From an uncultured Clostridia bacterium (GTDB taxonomy: Bacteria; Bacillota; Clostridia; Oscillospirales; Acutalibacteraceae): 64,000 nucleotides of DNA. The position numbers and the translations under genes are program-made. The stretch spans positions 124,001 to 188,000 of the forward strand of contig CALGUK010000033.1 in the NCBI GenBank assembly GCA_937920235.1, read 5' to 3'. Below, piece by piece: positions 15,873 through 23,991 of this stretch (position 1 is its first letter; each line of letters starts with the position of its first letter). Below the pieces are notes generated by a model. It searched no databases, was not told the DNA's origin, and was given only the letters and a program-made list of their open reading frames with translations.

Positions 15873-17051
15873 TTAAAGAGCTACGTATGCGCCATCTTTG
15901 ATAACAACAGCCATCGGGTCTTTTGAAACAGCACCTGATGCGTCCCAAGTAAGAGCTGAGCCTGCACCTGTAATTCCCATGTAAGAGAAATCATCAGCAG
16001 CAATAGCAACCTTAAGAATGTCGCAAATCTCTGAAGGAGTCATATCAGCTGTTACGTTGTTTGCTTTAAGAAGACTGGCGATGATGTAAACACCGTCGTA
16101 AGCATCTGCAGCAAACTGGTTAGGAATTTCGTTGTTGTACTTGGCCTTGTATGATGCAACAAACTTCTGGGTAGCCTCATCATCAGCGTCAGCAGCGAAA
16201 GGAGTAAGAAGCATTACGCCTTCTGCAAGCTTTGTATCAAAGCCGGGGATAGCAAGAATTCCGTCAAGACCGTCGCAACCGAAGAACTTGGGAGCATAGC
16301 TTGCTGATTCTGCAGCCTTGAGGATAAGAGATGCTTCTGTGTAGTAGATCGGAAGGAAAACAAGTTCAGCACCTGCTGTTTTGCAAGCCTGGATCTGAGC
16401 TGAGAAGTCCTTGTTACTGTCTTTTGTGAAAGACTGTTCTGTAACAAGAGAAATGCCTCTTTTTGCAGCTTCAGCTTTGAAGTTGTTATAGATACCTGTT
16501 GAGTAAGGATCTGATGAGTCATAGATTACGGCAACTTTTTCAGCAATCTTGTTTTCTGCAACATACTGAGCAGAACGTGTACCCTGGTTAGAGTCTGTAA
16601 AACAGATCTGGAAGCAGTTATCGTTAGCAATTGCTGCATCAGCAGAAGCGGAAGGAGTAAGCTGGAACATATTGTCTTCCTTTGTCTTTTCAATAACTGC
16701 AAGGCAAGAACCTGAAGTTACTGTACCAAGGAAAATTTGCATATCCTGATCCTTGAGTGAGTTATATGCGCTGACAGCTTTGTCACCCGGGTCGCCTTCA
16801 TCGTCTGCTGTTACGATTGCGAGCTCTGTACCGTTGATACCGCCGGCTGCATTGATTTCTTCAACTGCAAGCTTAGCAGCGTTAACAACTGCATTACCGT
16901 ACTGAGCAGCAGGGCCGGTGAGAGGACCGCTTACACCGATTGTGATTTTCTTTGCTTCATCGTCATCTTTGTTTCCGCCGCAAGCTGCAAAGCAAGTAAC
17001 AACAAGTGTTAAAGCCATAAGCACGGCAAGGACTTTTTTAAAATTTTTCAT
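15873..17051 (-). CDS. livJ: Branched-chain amino acid ABC importer, binding lipoprotein
   Basis: 392 residues. The signal peptide ends in a lipobox (TCFAAC), then GGNKDDDE, so the mature protein is tethered to the outer face of the membrane. ITIGVSGPLTGPAAQYGNAVVNAAKLAVEEINAAGGING is the standard start of type I (LivJ/LivK) binding proteins; further pieces include QLTPSASADA and FAADAYDGVYII. It should capture branched-chain amino acids for LivHMGF, the next four genes. A strong promoter lies upstream and a strong hairpin downstream. Confidence 0.94.
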   Translation of the reverse strand: MKNFKKVLAVLMALTLVVTCFAACGGNKDDDEAKKITIGVSGPLTGPAAQYGNAVVNAAKLAVEEINAAGGINGTELAIVTADDEGDPGDKAVSAYNSLKDQDMQIFLGTVTSGSCLAVIEKTKEDNMFQLTPSASADAAIANDNCFQICFTDSNQGTRSAQYVAENKIAEKVAVIYDSSDPYSTGIYNNFKAEAAKRGISLVTEQSFTKDSNKDFSAQIQACKTAGAELVFLPIYYTEASLILKAAESASYAPKFFGCDGLDGILAIPGFDTKLAEGVMLLTPFAADADDEATQKFVASYKAKYNNEIPNQFAADAYDGVYIIASLLKANNVTADMTPSEICDILKVAIAADDFSYMGITGAGSALTWDASGAVSKDPMAVVIKDGAYVAL

Positions 17052-17116
17052 AAAGAATTTCCTCCTTAAATTTTTGTATCAGAATTGATACATTATCTCT
17101 TTAATCAGATAAAGTA

Positions 17117-17145
17117 AATATACACTAATTTTTTCCATAAGTCAA
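17117..17145 (-). promoter_or_regulatory. Promoter of livJ
   Basis: Read on the minus strand: TTGACT (17140-17145), 17-base spacer, TATATT (17117-17122), about 65 bases before the livJ start. Confidence 0.75.
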
Positions 17146-17180
17146 TTATTTTCTTAACAATTTGTTAAAAAACAGAAAAA

Positions 17181-17207
17181 TAAGGGTACATCTGAGATGC
17201 ACCCTTA
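17181..17207 (-). terminator. Intrinsic terminator of the M28 peptidase gene
   Basis: TAAGGGTACAT (17181-17191) pairs with ATGCACCCTTA (17197-17207) with one mismatch or wobble; on the minus strand a TTTTTC tract follows. Confidence 0.75.
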
Positions 17208-17212
17208 TAAAA

Positions 17213-18550
17213 TTATTTCTTTTGCGGTCCGTTATAACCGTTTTCTTCCTGGAACTTTGCTATCTTATCAATAACGCTGAGAACAACCTCAAAACCGTCA
17301 CCGACAGTTTCCATTTCAAATCTGTCGGTCTTATCGTGCCATGTGTGATAATAATATGTAAGCATCGGATTCTGAGCGGCAAAGGTTACTGATTTGATTC
17401 CTGCTCTTGTCATCGGTGTACTGTCGCATCCGCCGACAGGATTATGAATACAACCGTTTGTTTTGCTTTCGATACCCATTTCATTAAATGTCTCTTTAAA
17501 CATTTTTTCAAGGTCAGTATCAAATCTGCACATCTGCCAATCGTCCTGAATAACAACTTCAAAGTATTCCTTATCGGCAACAGAGTCAATATTTATGTTC
17601 CAAGCATTTTTTGTCAGATCATCGTTTTTATGTTCACGGACAAATGCCATTGAGCCGCGAAGACCTGCTTCTTCAGAACCGCAGTTGCAATCAACAATGC
17701 GGCAGTTTTTCGGCATTTTATCGGGATTTTCCTTAAAATATTTGATTACTGCATAGCTGAGCGCACATCCGGTAGCATTATCCATTGCACCTCTTGAAGC
17801 AGTTTCTTCATCGGGATCGTTCCACATAATTATAAAGCAGCTTCCTATAGCTGTTATAAGCGGTAAGAAATGAAGAACCATGAGAAGTCTGTCAAGTGAT
17901 TCCGACGATGCAGCGATATATGCCCATGATGCATTTGCATAGAGGCCTGAATAAATCACAGCCATTGCAATAGAAAGACCGACAAGGAAAAATACGCAAA
18001 CAGCACCGAAACCTACTTTACCGTATATTAATAAAAGACCTATCAACGGTTTGTCTTTATATTTTGCGGCATTTTCAGAATGCCTCCAGGTCCAGCAGGT
18101 GTCGGTGTGTCCGGAAAGAATAATTGTATAATCATATTTTCCGTCTTCGGGAACAAGCTCACCGTAAACATTCTGAGAAATTTTCTGCTTGAAAAACATA
18201 TCAAACCAAGGCTTATAAAGGAAGCATCCGAAGATAAGCCAAAAGACCATACAGATTCCTGCAAGTGCCATTGCAAACCATAAATAATAGTTGTGAAGTG
18301 CAAAGTAAATCAGACCGCTTGTGATTAGTCCGTACCAACCTGCATAGGGGAGACCGCCGATACAAGCTCTCGGTGAAACACCGAATTCTTCTTTTTTAGG
18401 TGTGATACCGATTTCCTTAAGCTTATCACCCATATAATCGGCATATTCTTTTTCTCCTTTAGAGCCGGGGAGACGTGAACCGATTTTTTCAGAAGCGTGT
18501 TTAACTATATCCCACGCCTCTTGCACATACTTTTTTGTTTCTTCTCTCAT
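17213..18550 (-). CDS. Membrane-associated M28-family zinc peptidase
   Basis: About 445 residues from the ATG at 18550, eight bases after GGAGG; the TTG at 18568 overlaps that site. Two membrane helices lie near residues 75-115 and two to three more near residues 175-250, inside the peptidase fold. Zinc and catalytic motifs of M28 are visible: SGHTDTCW (His, Asp), GAMDNATGCAL (Asp), GSEEAGLRGS (Glu-Glu) and a late YYHTWHDKTDRF (His). The enzyme should be an aminopeptidase of membrane topology. Large membrane inserts within an M28 domain are uncommon, and the substrate is unknown. The gene is monocistronic. Confidence 0.85.
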   Translation of the reverse strand: MREETKKYVQEAWDIVKHASEKIGSRLPGSKGEKEYADYMGDKLKEIGITPKKEEFGVSPRACIGGLPYAGWYGLITSGLIYFALHNYYLWFAMALAGICMVFWLIFGCFLYKPWFDMFFKQKISQNVYGELVPEDGKYDYTIILSGHTDTCWTWRHSENAAKYKDKPLIGLLLIYGKVGFGAVCVFFLVGLSIAMAVIYSGLYANASWAYIAASSESLDRLLMVLHFLPLITAIGSCFIIMWNDPDEETASRGAMDNATGCALSYAVIKYFKENPDKMPKNCRIVDCNCGSEEAGLRGSMAFVREHKNDDLTKNAWNINIDSVADKEYFEVVIQDDWQMCRFDTDLEKMFKETFNEMGIESKTNGCIHNPVGGCDSTPMTRAGIKSVTFAAQNPMLTYYYHTWHDKTDRFEMETVGDGFEVVLSVIDKIAKFQEENGYNGPQKK

Positions 18551-18687
18551 TTGTGCAACCTCCAACAAATTTTATTTATAATATAATATAAAAAAATATG
18601 AATTAAATCAAGTATTATTTACAATTTTACATAAAAATTTGACTGTATTATCCGTGTATTTAACCTTCATAAACACAAAAACAGAAT

Positions 18688-18713
18688 GCCGAGTATTCAT
18701 ACGAACACTCGGC
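18688..18713 (-). terminator. Intrinsic terminator of the acyl-CoA synthetase gene
   Basis: GCCGAGTATTC (18688-18698) pairs with GAACACTCGGC (18703-18713) with a wobble, followed on the minus strand by ATTCTGTTTTTG. Confidence 0.75.
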
Positions 18714-18731
18714 TGATGTATAGATAAAATT

Positions 18732-20366
18732 TTATGATCTGTTACGAGCGATTTTAAGAGTTGTTGTTTTCGGGAACTCTGTATCGCGAATTTTGATTTT
18801 AGCAACATTTTTGAAAATCGGATTACTTCTGTTGTAAACTTCAACATCATCATCAATTCTGTCGCGTGCATCGGGAAATTCTTTTTCGTTGAGGAAGAAT
18901 TCAGCAACGATTTTTTCATCCTCCTGATAAACAAGAACTTCTTCAACATATTCGATTCTTGAAAGCTTATCCTCAATTTCTTCAGGAGAAACATTTTTAC
19001 CGTTTGCAAGGCAGATAAGATTTTTCTTTCTTCCGACCATAAACAAGAATCCGTCTTCATCAATTCGGCCGTGGTCACCGGTAATAAGCCATTCACCGTC
19101 AAAAACTGCTGCGGTAGCTTCGGGATCTCCGTAGTATCCCTTCATAACGTTTGTACCCTTGACATAGATTTCGCCTACACCTTCGTCATCGGGATTAACA
19201 ATTTTGATTTCACAGCAATCAAGGGGAGTACCGACACTTCCGAACTTAAATTTTCCCGGTCTGTTGCAGGTAACGGCAGGGGAACATTCGGTAAGTCCGT
19301 AGCCGTTATATATATCAATACCGAATTCGTGCATACCGATTTCAACCTTTGGATCAAGGTTTGCAGCACCGCAGACAATCATATTAAGGTTTCCGCCGAG
19401 ATTATCAATGATTGTTTTGAAAATTTTTGCTCTTTTGTCAATACCGACCTTAAGAAGGGCATTACTGATTTTAATACCTTTTTTGAGAATGTCTTCGCGT
19501 CCCGTTTTTCTTGCAGTTTTCCAGATTCTGTTGTAAATTGTATTAACAACAAGCGGAACACCGCAAATGTTATACGGCTTATATTTCTTCATATCTCCCT
19601 GAATATTTTTAATACCGTCACAGAGATAACCCCATTGTGAAAGGATATATGAAGCAAAAAGAGCACTAACCCACGCATAAGTATGATTTAACGGCAAAAA
19701 TCCGATGGCGTGTCTGCCGTTAAGAGCGCGGCATGATGAAGAGCAGTTACTTGAAATATTAAAATGTGTGAGCATAACGCCTTTGCTCTTTGCAGTTGTT
19801 CCTGAAGTATAGGCTATACATGCAAGGTCATCAGGCTTGACATCGGCATCGAGGAAATCTCTGTTACCTGCATCGAGAGCTGCCTGACCTTCTGCAAGAA
19901 AATCGTTGTAATCATCAAGGCAGAAGTACTGCATATCCGGCATATCGGGATTTGCTTTGAATTGTTCAACAGCGTTATTAAATTTAGCTGAATGAACAAG
20001 AGCGTCGCAATCACAACGGATAAGCTGATCTGCAAGATCGTCATAGGGGAGCTTTGCGTCCATAGGAACCGTGATATTGTCGCCGACTATTGTAGCATAG
20101 TATGCAACCATCCACTCAAATGAGTTTTCAGATATAATAGCAATTTTTTTCTGTCCGTTAAGACCCTTGATATAATAAAATGTACCTAATGCGGCAATTT
20201 CGCTCCAGGTCTGATTGAATGTTCTTTCACATTCATTTTTGTCTTTGTCAAGGAAAACATACTGCCTTTTGTCACCGCCTCTTTCAGTACCCGTAACAAC
20301 AATTTCTTTAATTGTTTTGTATGTAGGTATGTTAGCGTTGCCGGCATTCTTATGTTTTTTTGCCAT
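18732..20366 (-). CDS. AMP-forming acyl-CoA synthetase / AMP-binding enzyme
   Basis: About 544 residues from the ATG at 20366, with a GAGGTG ribosome site; the longer frame to 20465 would cover the tetR promoter. The P-loop-like AMP motif IAYTSGTTAKSKGVMLTH, the YGLTECSPAVTCNRPG block and the TGDHGRIDEDGFLFMVGRKKNLI hinge identify the ANL superfamily. It resembles long-chain fatty acid CoA ligases: it would activate a carboxylic acid with ATP to an acyl-AMP and then a thioester. The final C-terminal lysine region ends TTTLKIARN. It is divergent from a TetR-family gene, which is probably its regulator. The natural acid is unknown. Confidence 0.88.
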   Translation of the reverse strand: MAKKHKNAGNANIPTYKTIKEIVVTGTERGGDKRQYVFLDKDKNECERTFNQTWSEIAALGTFYYIKGLNGQKKIAIISENSFEWMVAYYATIVGDNITVPMDAKLPYDDLADQLIRCDCDALVHSAKFNNAVEQFKANPDMPDMQYFCLDDYNDFLAEGQAALDAGNRDFLDADVKPDDLACIAYTSGTTAKSKGVMLTHFNISSNCSSSCRALNGRHAIGFLPLNHTYAWVSALFASYILSQWGYLCDGIKNIQGDMKKYKPYNICGVPLVVNTIYNRIWKTARKTGREDILKKGIKISNALLKVGIDKRAKIFKTIIDNLGGNLNMIVCGAANLDPKVEIGMHEFGIDIYNGYGLTECSPAVTCNRPGKFKFGSVGTPLDCCEIKIVNPDDEGVGEIYVKGTNVMKGYYGDPEATAAVFDGEWLITGDHGRIDEDGFLFMVGRKKNLICLANGKNVSPEEIEDKLSRIEYVEEVLVYQEDEKIVAEFFLNEKEFPDARDRIDDDVEVYNRSNPIFKNVAKIKIRDTEFPKTTTLKIARNRS

Positions 20367-20409
20367 GTTTAACACCTCATTAATTATGTCACAACATATA
20401 AAATCAAGT

Positions 20410-20447
20410 TTGACATTTGTAAATATTTTCGGTATAATATTAACAAA
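20410..20447 (+). promoter_or_regulatory. tetR promoter with overlapping palindrome (candidate operator)
   Basis: Consensus promoter TTGACA (20410-20415), 17 bases, TATAAT (20433-20438). An inverted repeat overlaps it: TTTGTAAATATT (20416-20427) and AATATTAACAAA (20436-20447), one mismatch, 8-base centre. Its place between the divergent acyl-CoA synthetase and TetR genes suggests autoregulation and control of both. Confidence 0.6.
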
Positions 20448-20505
20448 TAATGAATAGAAAGTCAATGAATTGTCTAAAACTTATACATTTAAAGGGGTTT
20501 TGTCA

Positions 20506-21084
20506 ATGTATGAAGGTATTAATCCTACCGCATTAAAATCACAGCAATGGCTCGCACAAACACTTCTTGATTTGATGGAGGAAAAGCAATATAACGATAT
20601 ATCAATTAAGGACATCTGTATTAAAGCGGATTTATCGAGACAGACGTTTTACAATTATTTTGACTCAAAAGAGGAGCTGTTTAGATTTTTGTTAAGAAGC
20701 TCATACGAGAAAAAGCTTAATTCTTTAACGGAAATTCCCGCATCCGATAAAGCGATTGAAGCATTTGTTACCACCGTAAAGGATAACCCGAGGCTGGTTT
20801 CGGTAATACTGAAAAATAATCTCGGTAATGTTGTTTCGGATGAAATTTTCAATGCAATTACACAGTTTTTAAATAAGTTTATACCTGATTTTGACAGTCA
20901 AAGTGATTTTTCATATCATGTGGTTCTCTTGTCCGGAGCACTTACACATTTTATGTTATATTATGCTCGAAACAATGACGAACTTTCCGAAAAGGAAATG
21001 ACACGAATACTCGAAACATTCCTCTCGGGAAAAATATTTAAATTGTTAAGAATGTCAAAGCATTTAAAAAAGGTACTCAAATGA
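20506..21084 (+). CDS. TetR/AcrR-family transcriptional regulator
   Basis: 192 residues from the ATG at 20506, eight bases after AAAGGGG; a TTG at 20470 is less likely. Residues about 8-55 form the TetR DNA-binding domain: LAQTLLDLMEEKQYNDISIKDICIKADLSRQTFYNYFDSKEELF, with the helix-turn-helix around SIKDICIKADLSRQTFYNYF. The C-terminal part is a helical ligand-binding domain of an unassigned type. The neighbouring divergent acyl-CoA synthetase suggests an acyl-CoA or fatty acid effector (inference). Confidence 0.9.
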   Translation: MYEGINPTALKSQQWLAQTLLDLMEEKQYNDISIKDICIKADLSRQTFYNYFDSKEELFRFLLRSSYEKKLNSLTEIPASDKAIEAFVTTVKDNPRLVSVILKNNLGNVVSDEIFNAITQFLNKFIPDFDSQSDFSYHVVLLSGALTHFMLYYARNNDELSEKEMTRILETFLSGKIFKLLRMSKHLKKVLK

Positions 21085-21093
21085 GTACCTTTT
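21068..21093 (+). terminator. Terminator overlapping the tetR stop codon
   Basis: AAAAGGTACTCA (21068-21079) pairs with TGAGTACCTTTT (21082-21093); the tetR TGA is inside the right arm. A TCTTTTAT tract follows. Confidence 0.8.
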
Positions 21094-21113
21094 CTTTTAT
21101 GTGTTTTGAATAT

Positions 21114-21902
21114 CTATCTTTCAATATAAACACCGAAACAAGTACAGTTTGCACTTGTTACAGTATCAATAGTGCCAATACCTGTTTCATAATATTTTCC
21201 TTTCATACCACTTGCATTCCAGACCTTTTTAAATTCACCGTCAGCAAAAAGATGTTGTTTGTCGAACATTGTGGTATCTTTACCATCAAAATTGAAATAT
21301 AATGTTGACATTCCTGTTAAATAAAACTCATCAAATATCTCAATTTCACAATAATTTTTTGCAGATTCTATAATGTCTTCATTTTTCAAAAAATCACATA
21401 AATCCGAATACAATATTCCGTCTTCGGTAGAATAATAACTATATTTTTTAGTAATTATGTATGATAATTGTTCAGGCTGTTCGCTGGGAGAAAGTAAAAC
21501 GAGGCTGATATATTCGTGCATTGATTCATCATTCATTTTGATTTCTGCATGTTTGAAATTTCCATTCTTGTCAAGTCTGATATCAATATATGTGCAAACA
21601 GTATTTTCTGAAAAATAGCTATTACGGCTATCCAATTCAATAAGCAATTCAGTTACAGCTATTCTGTTTTTTGTGCTAAAATCACCGATATATGTAACGG
21701 TATTTTGCTTGTCAATTGCAGATTTAACAAGAAATAATATTGAAAAAATGCAAAAAATCACAGCAATAATTAAGAAAAACTTTATTGTTTTACTCTTTTT
21801 TACTGCCGTTTCAGTTTTTTGTACAGCTTCAACCAGATTATCATCAGATTTCTGAGTAAAAGTTTCTTCGGAAATTTTTTTAGAAAAAATAAAAGTGAGT
21901 AT
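21114..21902 (-). pseudogene. Gene remnant without a start: single-pass membrane protein
   Basis: The frame is open from a TGA at 21903-21905 to the stop at 21114, about 262 codons, but holds no ATG, GTG or TTG before the GTG at 21761. That GTG lies inside the membrane helix and has no ribosome site. The upstream codons look like real protein (SKKISEETFTQKSDDNLVEAV, then KTIKFFLIIAVIFCIFSILFLV), so the true N-terminus is lost. The first 12 codons are the copied tRNA terminator. The rest, with one helix and an extracellular domain of about 190 residues, is of no family I know. Genes with a rare start codon (ATT, CTG) would be the alternative. Confidence 0.5.
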
Positions 21903-21905
21903 TCA
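21871..21905. repeat. Left copy of tRNA-Pro terminator repeat (attachment-site-like)
   Basis: GAAATTTTTTT then AGAAAAAATAAAAGTGAGTA and TTCAC, identical to 33258-33293 but for one T in the run. Weaker likeness continues to about 21940 (CTCACTAT and GTGCGAGTG against CTCACTAT and GGTCGGAGTG), which in the right copy is the 3' end of tRNA-Pro. This left copy looks like a decayed tRNA end plus terminator. Confidence 0.7.
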
Positions 21906-22133
21906 CATGCGTAATTAAAACTCACTATTGTGCGAGTGTTAATCTTGTATCACCGCCCGAAGAAGCAAATATCAGACGCGTTAAATGGAGTACATCATAT
22001 ATAGATTATCTTTTTGAATATAAAAAGTTGAGTTAAAAGAGGAGAATTAAATGGAGTGGGAGCATAATATGTCTGACACTCGTTCACATGCAAAAAAATG
22101 TTAAATATGAGATAATTCTAAGATGAAAAGAAA

Positions 22134-22163
22134 TAGTGCGGTAGTTTTTCACTACTGCACTAT
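22134..22163 (-). terminator. Terminator overlapping the LuxR-type gene stop
   Basis: ATAGTGCGGTAGT (22134-22146) pairs with ACTACTGCACTAT (22151-22163) with one mismatch; on the minus strand a TTCTTTTC tract follows. Confidence 0.75.
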
Positions 22164-23156
22164 TTTGCTGCTTAAGTAACATTTTGCATTTTCAAATAAT
22201 TCAGAACGATTGTTGATGTTAAGCTTTTTGAAAATACTCGACGTATGTTTTTTAATTGTGCTTTCTGTTACAAAGAGTTCATCGGCAATATCTTTTCGCT
22301 TTTTGTTCTGCATAATCAGTTTTAAAACCTCTTTTTCGCGTTGGGAAAGAGAGTGTATATCATTCCAGTTTTCAAAAATAATATCAATCTGATTTTGCTC
22401 AAAATACCCGATATTTGCTCCTTGTTCATTAGAAACGGCTTGTGCTGTTTCGGCTTGGATTACAACAGATTCGGAAGATATTCCTTGAGTATCCGCAAGA
22501 CCGTAATCTTGTAAAATCCCGTATAGGAATAATATTAAGCCCTCAGTGATTATATAGGATATGGACATAAATTCAAATCCTGCTTTTATGGTGTTTTCAA
22601 TAAGCCAGATTGCAATATTGCCGATAACAACAAATGCGAGAAAAATAGAGTGTTTGATAGATATAACAGTCTTTTTAACCGCTGTGTATATGATAATTGC
22701 AATCATTGCAGAGAAATATGCAAACAGAAAAACTTTATAAATATTATGTAACGGTCCGTAATCTTTAACAAGTGTACCGACACCGTTTATCACTTCAAAG
22801 GAAACAGCTTTATAATAAATAGGCAACCATCCGCCACTTGAAGCGATAAAAAACATTATCATATTGTTACCGATTAAAATACCCGGCAAACTTTTAGGAT
22901 AAGTGAATCTTGAAAGATTCATAATCATCATAAGAACAGAAAATGGCAGGAATATGCTTCCAAGGTACGCGATCCTGCTTGCCCATAAAGCAAAATCAAG
23001 ACTTTTTGCAACTGAGAGAAGAAAATACCCCAAATCACATATGGCTACACAGATAAAAAGAAACAGCAACCAAACATCTCGTTTTCTGTCAACAAAAAAA
23101 TAAGCAATAATCATCAAAAGAGAAATAACAAAGATAATACCGTACAGTGTAGTCAT
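22152..23156 (-). CDS. Membrane-embedded LuxR-type regulator (N-terminal seven-helix sensor)
   Basis: 334 residues from the ATG at 23156, after AGGAGGAA. Residues 1-225 hold about seven membrane helices and resemble the 7TM region found at the N-terminus of some histidine kinases (PF16927-like). Residues about 265-330 are a LuxR/GerE helix-turn-helix: LSQREKEVLKLIMQNKKRKDIADELFVTESTIKKHTSSIFKKLNI. There is no kinase or receiver domain, so signal and DNA binding are on one chain. It follows an XRE gene by one base and is divergent from the SPFH/zinc-ribbon block, whose regulation it may control (inference). The stop lies in its terminator. Confidence 0.82.
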   Translation of the reverse strand: MTTLYGIIFVISLLMIIAYFFVDRKRDVWLLFLFICVAICDLGYFLLSVAKSLDFALWASRIAYLGSIFLPFSVLMMIMNLSRFTYPKSLPGILIGNNMIMFFIASSGGWLPIYYKAVSFEVINGVGTLVKDYGPLHNIYKVFLFAYFSAMIAIIIYTAVKKTVISIKHSIFLAFVVIGNIAIWLIENTIKAGFEFMSISYIITEGLILFLYGILQDYGLADTQGISSESVVIQAETAQAVSNEQGANIGYFEQNQIDIIFENWNDIHSLSQREKEVLKLIMQNKKRKDIADELFVTESTIKKHTSSIFKKLNINNRSELFENAKCYLSSKIVQ

Positions 23157-23157
23157 A

Positions 23158-23382
23158 TTATTCCTCCTTTGTTGTATTAATTTCAATTCCGTTACGTATG
23201 CAGAACGAATAAAATTTGCCTATCATTGCCAGATGTGGAGTTCTGTTTTCTCTTTCCCAACGGCTGATTGTTGCATAGGAAATCCCGATTTGCTCAGCAA
23301 GTTCAGTCTGTGTCAATTGTAAAAGTATGCGGACAGTTTTAACCTGTTCGGGAAAACTTAAGGCTTTTATATTAAGTTTCAT
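23158..23382 (-). CDS. Small XRE-family DNA-binding protein
   Basis: 74 residues, almost all one XRE helix-turn-helix domain: VRILLQLTQTELAEQIGISYATISRWERENRTPHLAMIGKF. It has no further domain. The next gene, for the membrane LuxR-type protein, begins one base after its stop with its ribosome site inside this gene, so the two are cotranscribed and possibly work together. A good promoter is seen upstream, in the region shared with the divergent SPFH block. Confidence 0.88.
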   Translation of the reverse strand: MKLNIKALSFPEQVKTVRILLQLTQTELAEQIGISYATISRWERENRTPHLAMIGKFYSFCIRNGIEINTTKEE

Positions 23383-23410
23383 AGTTTAACTCCATAACTT
23401 TATATATCAT

Positions 23411-23439
23411 AATATAGCATAATTTGAATTTTGTGTCAA
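23411..23439 (-). promoter_or_regulatory. Promoter of the XRE/LuxR-type pair
   Basis: Read on the minus strand: TTGACA (23434-23439), 17-base spacer, TATATT (23411-23416), about 28 bases before the XRE gene start. Confidence 0.7.
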
Positions 23440-23503
23440 TTTTTGAATTAAATTGTTTTTACTACTTTAGTTATACAACATATACAAAATGATAACTTGT
23501 TTT

Positions 23504-23610
23504 TTGACATGGTAGCCCTAAAGGTAGCCTTCTTTTTAAGAAAGTAACCCATAGGGCTACTTATTTTAATGGGTTTTAACAAGTAAAATTATATTGTAAA
23601 TACTTGTAAA
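23504..23610 (+). promoter_or_regulatory. Structured leader before the SPFH/zinc-ribbon block
   Basis: GTAGCCCTA (23512-23520) pairs with TAGGGCTAC (23552-23560). Between them are a second GGTAGCC copy and a CTTCTT/AAGAAAG inner stem; an alternative stem AGTAACCC/GGGCTACT is also possible. Further on, ACAAGTA (23579-23585) and TACTTGT (23601-23607) form an inverted repeat just before the AAGGAGG ribosome site. These could be an attenuator and an operator; I find no clear plus-strand -10 box. Confidence 0.35.
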
Positions 23611-23624
23611 AGGAGGTAGCAAAA

Positions 23625-23972
23625 ATGCTGAAAGCTGTAACAAAAAGATTTACCGACAAGTCAACAATAAAGCAGTTTGAATTTGAATTCTATTGTGACT
23701 GTTGCGGTAAACCCATAAAAACAGACATACATGAATTTGTTTCAGGTTTCAAGGATAAAAAGTTTTTAAGTAATGATGAGCGAGAAGCAAGAGCAATCAT
23801 TTATGCAAATGACCACGGAAAAGCTTATGAACGTGCAAACAATGAAGTGCGGCTTGAACTTAACAAGTGTGAAATTTGCGGAAATATGGTTTGTGAAGAT
23901 TGCACAGTATATGGGGTGGATCTTCAAGGAGGCCTATGTTGTAAAAACTGTGCTGAAAAACAAAATAGTTAG
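23625..23972 (+). CDS. Small zinc-binding protein, first gene of the SPFH block
   Basis: 115 residues with eight or nine cysteines in zinc-type pairs: CDCCGK near residue 25, then CEICG, CEDC and CKNC in the last 35 residues. The middle (FLSNDEREARAIIYANDHGKAYERANNEV) is helical and charged. It has no signal peptide or membrane helix. I know no named family for it. It has a strong AAGGAGG site and lies 20 bases before the SPFH gene, so it should be made with it. A role as a zinc-dependent adaptor is inferred only. Confidence 0.7.
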   Translation: MLKAVTKRFTDKSTIKQFEFEFYCDCCGKPIKTDIHEFVSGFKDKKFLSNDEREARAIIYANDHGKAYERANNEVRLELNKCEICGNMVCEDCTVYGVDLQGGLCCKNCAEKQNS

Positions 23973-23991
23973 CTGAAGGGAGAAAATAAAT

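Noticed and set aside
19071..19640. 189-residue plus-strand frame opposite the acyl-CoA synthetase gene
   Set aside because: Antisense shadow of a gene with complete ANL motifs.
21899..22036. Small coding remnant (frame ending in YLFEYKKLS) between the left repeat and the LuxR-type gene
   Set aside because: It has no start or ribosome site, and part of it is the tRNA-like repeat. The last 28 codons look protein-like, but this is too short to support a call.
22050..22104. 17-codon frame after an AGAGGAGA site
   Set aside because: A good ribosome site precedes MEWEHN..., but the peptide is very short and has no recognisable partner. It could be decayed sequence near the island edge.
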